Program-made: the position numbers and the translations under genes
Shown here: in pieces, positions 24,198 to 28,736 of the stretch
Layout of the letters: each line of letters begins with the position of its first letter
Numbering within the stretch: the stretch's first letter is position 1
From: Opitutia bacterium
GTDB taxonomy: Bacteria; Verrucomicrobiota; Verrucomicrobiia; Opitutales; Coraliomargaritaceae
DNA: 28,736 nt
Direction: 5' to 3'
Assembly: GCA_018663485.1 (NCBI GenBank)
Contig: JABJQI010000057.1
Coordinates: forward strand, 1 to 28,736
Notes under the pieces: model-generated
What the model was told of the DNA's origin: nothing
What the model saw: only the letters and a program-made list of their open reading frames with translations
The model's database searches: none

Positions 24198-24650
24198 TTA
24201 ACCAGGATACTCCCCAAAGACATAATTACGGAGATTCTGGGCCTCCATCTCATTCACTTTTAACAACCAACGCGTCACATCGCCGATCGAGATGAGTCCG
24301 ATTAGCTGCTGATTATCAATCACAGGTAAGTGACGCACTCGTTTGTCGGTCATCATCTGCATTGCGTCTTCCACCGAAGTGCCCTGCGTAATCGAAAGAA
24401 AGTCCGGAGTCATCACTTCACTCAATGTAGTCGTCTTCGCATCACGCCCAGCAGCTACGATCCGCGTCAAAACATCACGTTCAGTAAAAATACCGACCAC
24501 ATTATCGGCATCCTTGACAATGATTGAACCGACACGTTGCCGGTTCATCTCAGAAACCGCTGCTTTCACTGTCGAATTGACCGCAATACAGTAGACAGAA
24601 GTACTTTTCTCTTTGAGTAGAATGGCTACAGAAACTTTATTTAATGGCAT
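24198..24650 (-). CDS. CBS-domain pair protein
   Basis: A 150-aa protein consisting of essentially one Bateman module: CBS1 about residues 10-70 (AVSEMNRQRVGSIIVKDADN, VVGIFTERDVLTRIVAAG) and CBS2 about 78-140 (EVMTPDFLSITQGTSVEDAM, VRHLPVIDNQQLIGLISIGD). Such stand-alone pairs bind adenine nucleotides such as AMP or ATP and act as energy sensors. The partner is unknown; it is located just upstream of the cNMP-FHA gene in the same direction, which suggests functional linkage. Confidence 0.88.
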   Translation of the reverse strand: MPLNKVSVAILLKEKSTSVYCIAVNSTVKAAVSEMNRQRVGSIIVKDADNVVGIFTERDVLTRIVAAGRDAKTTTLSEVMTPDFLSITQGTSVEDAMQMMTDKRVRHLPVIDNQQLIGLISIGDVTRWLLKVNEMEAQNLRNYVFGEYPG

Positions 24651-24694
24651 GGGTAAAAAGAATAGTAAATTCCTTCAACTGGCAACTCCAGTTT

Positions 24695-25642
24695 CTAAGT
24701 AGGCTTTACTTGTTCCATGCCTAACAGATCGCGATAGCCAACTCGGAAATCCTCATATTGCGGCGTCCATCCGAATGTTTCGCGAAACTTTGCACTTGAT
24801 ATTTGACGACTCGGCATCCGCCCGCCACGGCGCTGCAAGCGAGGCGAGACATACTCAGGATCAAAATGCGGTGATACTTGCCCCAATTGCTCCGCCAGCC
24901 AAGCGGCGAGCACCGCTTTTAAAGCAGGCTGATCATCTGAGATATTATAAATACCAGATGCTGCCGATTGGTCAGATGACAACGCAGTGCAAATAGCTGT
25001 CACTACATCATCACGGTGAATCAAATTTAAAAAATAATCACCGACTCCGGGAATCACCAACTCCCCAGAGCGCAACAAATCGAGCAGATAGTGCCGCCTC
25101 GGTCCATATATACCTGCGAGGCGCAACACATACCACGCACCAAAGGTATCAGCAGCATCCGCCAGCAGACGCTCCGACTCGCACAGCACCCGTCCGGTCA
25201 GCGGCGCGTCCTTAGTATCCGCAGTTTCATCGACTCTCACGCCGCCATCCTGCGGATAGACTGACGTGCTGCTAGTATACAAATAACTCTGAATGCCGCG
25301 CCCGTTTGCCCATTTCAGAATTGAACGTTGCCCCTCCAGATAGGACTTCCGATACCCATCAATTCCCCCACCTGCCGAACTCACGCAATTCACGACTGTT
25401 TCATAAGTCCCTAAAAATTTATCATGCCAAGCCCCACTATCTAAATCAGCAACAATCACCTCGTGCACGCCCAGTTCTCGCAGTCGAGCCGCTTTCTCGA
25501 CGTTGCGGGTCAATGCACCGACTCGCACGTCAGCCGCTAACAACACCTCCGCCAAAGCGGTGCCGACATAACCACACCCAAAAATAATCACCGATTTCGG
25601 CAAATTCGCGACGAGCTCGTCTGGTAAAAGATGTTCTGACAT
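24695..25642 (-). CDS. YeeZ-like atypical NAD(P)-dependent epimerase/dehydratase
   Basis: Extended SDR-fold protein, 315 aa. The nucleotide motif is VIIFGCGYVGTALAEVLL (GxGxxG type), followed by NCVSSAGG, YLYTSSTSVYPQ, VLRLAGIYGPRRHYL, LNLIHRDDVV and GIYNISDD. It aligns best in memory with E. coli YeeZ-type atypical SDRs. The canonical YxxxK is missing: the position reads VLCESE, so catalysis is doubtful and it may only bind nucleotide. The ATG at 25642 is preferred to a TTG at 25648. It is divergent from hemF with only 51 bp between the starts. The substrate is unknown. Confidence 0.82.
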   Translation of the reverse strand: MSEHLLPDELVANLPKSVIIFGCGYVGTALAEVLLAADVRVGALTRNVEKAARLRELGVHEVIVADLDSGAWHDKFLGTYETVVNCVSSAGGGIDGYRKSYLEGQRSILKWANGRGIQSYLYTSSTSVYPQDGGVRVDETADTKDAPLTGRVLCESERLLADAADTFGAWYVLRLAGIYGPRRHYLLDLLRSGELVIPGVGDYFLNLIHRDDVVTAICTALSSDQSAASGIYNISDDQPALKAVLAAWLAEQLGQVSPHFDPEYVSPRLQRRGGRMPSRQISSAKFRETFGWTPQYEDFRVGYRDLLGMEQVKPT

Positions 25643-25693
25643 CTTCAAAAGTATTTGTGCCCCGACGAAATCTGCAACAAGTTCCTGTCTTTT

Positions 25694-26620
25694 ATGCTAA
25701 ACGTAGATCCAGAAATCGTCCGCAGTTACCTGCTCGACCTCCAAGACCGCATTGCCACTACTCTCGAAACAGAGGACGGCAGCTGCCAATTTAGCGAAGA
25801 CAATTGGGACCGCCCAGAAGGTGGCGGCGGTCGCTCGCGCGTGCTCGAAGGCGGTGCCGTGTTTGAAAAGGCGGGCATCAATTTCTCCGATGTACAGGGA
25901 GCCAGTCTGCCCCCCTCTGCCACTGCAAATCGACCACAGTTGGCCGGTGCACCATTCCGCGCGATGGGTGTCTCAGTCGTCTGTCACCCGCTCAATCCTC
26001 ATGTACCGACGACGCACATGAATGTGCGTTTCTTTTATGCAGAACCACCAGAAGGTGAACCAATCTGGTGGTTTGGCGGCGGATTTGATCTGACCCCCTA
26101 CTATGGACACATCGAAGACGCTGTCCACTGGCATCGAACCGCGCGCGACGCCTGCACTCCTTTCGGCAATGACTTGTATACAAAATTCAAAGAAATTTGC
26201 GATACATACTTCTTCCTTCCGCATCGCAACGAACCACGCGGAATTGGCGGCATCTTTTTCGACGACTTTAATGCAGGTGGCTTCGATCAATCCCTCGCCT
26301 TTATGCAATCTGTAGGTGACCATTTCATGCCAGCGTATCAGCCAATCGTCGCTAAGCGCAAAGCCGTCCCTTACACCGAACGCGAACGTAATTTTCAACT
26401 CTACCGCCGTGGCCGCTATGTCGAATTTAACCTCGTCCATGACCGCGGCACTCACTTCGGTCTACAATCCAAAGGACGTACCGAATCGATTCTTATGTCA
26501 CTCCCGCCAGTCGTACGCTGGGACTATGATTGGCACCCAGAACCAGATTCTGCCGAAGCCGCGCTCTACGACGTCTTTCTAAAACCAAAAGATTGGCTCG
26601 CAATGAATCAAAGTTCCTAA
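25694..26620 (+). CDS. hemF: Oxygen-dependent coproporphyrinogen III oxidase
   Basis: Aerobic heme synthesis enzyme: oxidative decarboxylation of coproporphyrinogen III to protoporphyrinogen IX. The 308-aa product is near full identity to family motifs: WDRPEGGGGRSRVLEGG, GVSVVCHPLNPHVPTTHMNVRF, WWFGGGFDLTPYYG, HWHRTARDAC, HRNEPRGIGGIFFDD, RNFQLYRRGRYVEFNLVHDRGT and GRTESILMSLPP. The ATG at 25694 aligns with the start of characterised HemF; an upstream TTG at 25655 adds 13 unrelated residues. It requires O2, so the organism can make heme aerobically. hemE follows 157 bp downstream. Confidence 0.97.
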   Translation: MLNVDPEIVRSYLLDLQDRIATTLETEDGSCQFSEDNWDRPEGGGGRSRVLEGGAVFEKAGINFSDVQGASLPPSATANRPQLAGAPFRAMGVSVVCHPLNPHVPTTHMNVRFFYAEPPEGEPIWWFGGGFDLTPYYGHIEDAVHWHRTARDACTPFGNDLYTKFKEICDTYFFLPHRNEPRGIGGIFFDDFNAGGFDQSLAFMQSVGDHFMPAYQPIVAKRKAVPYTERERNFQLYRRGRYVEFNLVHDRGTHFGLQSKGRTESILMSLPPVVRWDYDWHPEPDSAEAALYDVFLKPKDWLAMNQSS

Positions 26621-26777
26621 TGACTTTGCCTTTTACAGTGGATCACGCACCTAATTGTCCCTTCAGCTGCCGAATGTGGACTCGCTGCAGTCATCTCTTT
26701 CAGCCTAACCGCTAACAGTTCACCACTTTTGCATAGCTACGATTCGTACTAATTTCTCAATCTTAAATTCCAACACT

Positions 26778-27809
26778 ATGAATTCACGTGAACGTTTCCT
26801 CGCCGCCGCCCTTTGCCAACCTGTCGATCGCCCGCCCATCTGGCTCATGCGCCAAGCTGGCCGCTACTTGCCTGAATATCGCGAACTCAAGGCTCAGCAC
26901 GACTTTGTCACCATGGTGCGCACCCCCGAGCTAGCCGCCGAAGTCACTTTGCAACCGCTGAAACGCTTCCCGCTCGATGCCGCAGTCATCTTCTCGGACA
27001 TTTTGGTAATTCCCGAAGCACTCGGCCAAGGCTATCATTTTCGCGACCAAGGCGGTATCGGCATGGACTACCTGCTCGATACTCCAGATAAAATTGCCGC
27101 ACTCGACTCATCAAAAATCACCGAGAAGCTCAACTACGTAGCCGAAGCGCTCAAGCTCACTCGCACTAAAATGGGCAACGAAAAAGCACTACTCGGTTTC
27201 TGCGGTTCCCCCTGGACGCTGGCTTGCTACATGGTCGAAGGTGGCTCAGCCAAGGATTTTGTTGCGATCAAGCAACTCGCATGGGATCAGCCAGAGCAGT
27301 TCGAAGCGCTCATGCAAAAACTCACCAATGCGATCGTCGAATACCTGCACATGCAAATCGACGCAGGTGCCGATGCCCTGCAAATCTTTGATTCATGGGG
27401 CGCAATTTGCCCAGCCACCCATTACGAAGCATGGTCGCTGCGTTGGATTCGCCACATTATCACAGAGCTCAAAAAGCGCGTTCCTGTAATCCTCTATGCA
27501 AAAGGTATGGGGCACAAAGCCGCCGATCAAATACATACTGGCGCCTCAGTCCTCAGCCTTGACTGGACAATGAATTTACGCCGCTTGCGCAGTACACTTA
27601 ACCACGGCACCGCGATCCAAGGCAATCTCGACCCCGTCGTATTGACGACGACCCCCGAGATTACACGGATCGAAGCGCAGCGTGTGCTGGATCAAGCAGG
27701 TAAGCATCCGGGCTTCATCTTCAACCTTGGCCACGGTATGATACCAAGCGCCAAGATCGAATGCGTCGAAGCGCTAATGGAAGTTGTGACTGGACAGAAG
27801 AACGCGTAA
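26778..27809 (+). CDS. hemE: Uroporphyrinogen III decarboxylase
   Basis: Cofactor-free enzyme converting uroporphyrinogen III to coproporphyrinogen III, the substrate of the HemF encoded just upstream. The 343-aa TIM-barrel protein has the signature PIWLMRQAGRYLPEYRELK (active-site Arg residues), FSDILVIPEALGQG (catalytic Asp), GFCGSPWTLACYMVEGG, DAGADALQIFDSWG, and the C-terminal FNLGHGMIPSAKIECVEALM. It starts at an ATG without a Shine-Dalgarno sequence. The 157-bp gap to hemF contains no recognisable gene. Confidence 0.97.
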   Translation: MNSRERFLAAALCQPVDRPPIWLMRQAGRYLPEYRELKAQHDFVTMVRTPELAAEVTLQPLKRFPLDAAVIFSDILVIPEALGQGYHFRDQGGIGMDYLLDTPDKIAALDSSKITEKLNYVAEALKLTRTKMGNEKALLGFCGSPWTLACYMVEGGSAKDFVAIKQLAWDQPEQFEALMQKLTNAIVEYLHMQIDAGADALQIFDSWGAICPATHYEAWSLRWIRHIITELKKRVPVILYAKGMGHKAADQIHTGASVLSLDWTMNLRRLRSTLNHGTAIQGNLDPVVLTTTPEITRIEAQRVLDQAGKHPGFIFNLGHGMIPSAKIECVEALMEVVTGQKNA

Positions 27810-27847
27810 GCGCCGAGCCTTCTTCAATTTCGTTAAATTCCGCAGCA

Positions 27848-27895
27848 TGCAGCTTTAGCAAATGAATGACCTTACTGAACGTTATTAAAGCTGCA
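27848..27895. repeat. Perfect 10-bp inverted repeat between hemE and the AKR gene
   Basis: TGCAGCTTTA (27848-27857) and TAAAGCTGCA (27886-27895) are separated by 28 nt. It lies between convergent genes and is not followed by a T-run, so it is not a typical terminator. Confidence 0.45.
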
Positions 27896-27918
27896 CGCTA
27901 ACGACGAAAACCCGCGCG

Positions 27919-28736
27919 CTACTTACCACCATACCAGAAAGCGCGTCGCCAATCGTGCGAATGCAATGCCTGCAAGGTCCTCTCATCCAGTGGCGGCATA
28001 TCCGAGACTGCTGCATTTGCGGCAGCTTGTTGCGAATTACGCGTGCCTGCAATGACAGTGCTCACGGCAGGATGCGCGAGTGCAAAACCTAGCGCCGTCT
28101 CTGGCATGCTGCGAGCACCCTCGCCGAGACTAGATTTAATCCGATCTACACGTGTCACTGCCCGTGCCAAGCGATCACCCGCAAAATAATCATTTCTAAA
28201 ATCTCCCGCTGGAAATTGATAATCCTTGGTGTATTTGCCCGTTAGCACCCCTTCATCAAAGACCACACGTACGATAATCGCCACACCGTGCTCTTCGGCC
28301 ACGGGCAATAATTCTGCCGCAGGCTCTTGCTCAAAAATATTATAAATCACCTGCAGCGAATCGATAATCCCCATACGTATTAAATCAATCGCACAATTTT
28401 GATCATGCTCTGGCGTCGAGATGCCGACCGCACGAATCTTTCCCTCTTGCTTCAGTTTCTGCAGAATCTCCAACGGCTTCGGATCACGGTTCCATGCACG
28501 CGTCCAGGTGTGCAGCTGCAAAAGATCAATCGTCTCCACATTTAATTTACGCAGGCGTTGCTCTACATTCTCACGTAAATATCGCTCACTGTAGCGATCC
28601 TCCCAGCGGCAATACGGACTCGGCGGCCACGGCCCAGACATCGGCGGCGTCTTGGTTGCGACAAAAATCTCCTCTGATCGTGCTTTCAAAAACTTGCCAA
28701 TCAGCTGTTCGCTGTGGCCATTGCCATAGCCCTCGG
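27919..28736 (-). CDS. Aldo/keto reductase, 5' end outside window
   Basis: NADPH-dependent oxidoreductase of the AKR superfamily. The frame stays open to the right edge (EGYGNGHSEQLIGKFLKARS), so the first internal TTG at 28689 is not the start and about 50 N-terminal residues, including the catalytic Asp, are missing. What is visible is the catalytic Tyr in GYGNG, Lys in IFVATK and His in LLQLHTW, then KIRAVGIS, DSLQVIYNIFEQEP (in place of the more usual QxxYN), GVAIIVRVVFDEGVLTGKYT and SMPETALGFALAHPAVSTVIAGTRN, the cofactor-binding end. It is a non-specific, sugar/ketone-type member; the physiological substrate cannot be told. Confidence 0.9.
   Translation of the reverse strand, partial: EGYGNGHSEQLIGKFLKARSEEIFVATKTPPMSGPWPPSPYCRWEDRYSERYLRENVEQRLRKLNVETIDLLQLHTWTRAWNRDPKPLEILQKLKQEGKIRAVGISTPEHDQNCAIDLIRMGIIDSLQVIYNIFEQEPAAELLPVAEEHGVAIIVRVVFDEGVLTGKYTKDYQFPAGDFRNDYFAGDRLARAVTRVDRIKSSLGEGARSMPETALGFALAHPAVSTVIAGTRNSQQAAANAAVSDMPPLDERTLQALHSHDWRRAFWYGGK

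Noticed and set aside
25655..25693. TTG start for HemF
   Set aside because: The extra 13 residues are not part of HemF, and the ATG at 25694 matches the family start.

Overview
The window is a chromosomal housekeeping segment of a moderately GC-rich bacterium. The uppS-cdsA-dxr-rseP-ispG order, the long (insertion-bearing) IspG, a CdsA signature of the GIGGIFD type, a long L33 protein, an SHD1-like domain protein and the near absence of Shine-Dalgarno sequences together suggest a member of the PVC group, most likely Verrucomicrobiota class Opitutae (Puniceicoccales/Coraliomargarita-like). That placement is inference from family flavour, not from a marker-gene comparison. No rRNA, tRNA, CRISPR, phage or transposase gene was found.

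Layout. Positions 1-6805 (+): an envelope and isoprenoid operon, with the 3' part of uppS (undecaprenyl-PP synthase), cdsA (CDP-diacylglycerol), dxr (MEP pathway), rseP (site-2 protease) and, after a decayed 478-bp GxxExxY cassette, ispG (MEP pathway). The isoprenoid, lipid-carrier and phospholipid steps therefore sit together. Positions 6815-9352 (-): lemA and a membrane M48 metalloprotease with a TerB-like tail. Positions 9520-10704 (+): purT. Positions 10879-13116 (-): menB and a TolB-like beta-propeller. Positions 13357-14769 (+): mrp/apbC and a 72-aa conserved protein. Positions 15043-15213 (-): rpmG. Positions 15393-16735 (+): a 57-aa membrane protein, rpiB and clpP. Positions 16815-18103: an AT-rich patch with one orphan secreted/anchored coiled-coil protein, bracketed by an exact 38-bp duplication of the clpP terminator. 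Positions 18104-18750 (-): rpmI-rplT. Positions 19196-22291 (+): an unknown acidic protein, nadA and an MFS transporter. Positions 22285-25642 (-): ybaB-recR, a cNMP-binding/FHA protein, a CBS-pair protein and a YeeZ-like epimerase. Positions 25694-27809 (+): hemF and hemE. Positions 27919-28736 (-): an aldo/keto reductase that runs off the right end.

Nothing here is clearly a new defence or biosynthetic system. The most unusual structures are non-coding or mobile. (1) A GxxExxY (PD-(D/E)XK-like) mini-cassette has imperfect 29-bp terminal inverted repeats, and its left end supplies the last residues and the stop codon of rseP. (2) A family of about 80-bp REP/MITE-like palindromic elements has at least three full copies and two partial copies in intergenic gaps. 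(3) Duplicated 38-bp terminators flank the AT-rich orphan-gene patch. (4) A strong hairpin lies between rpmI and rplT. A general feature is that most genes start without a Shine-Dalgarno sequence, often behind reiterated CACTTTC-type pyrimidine tracts.
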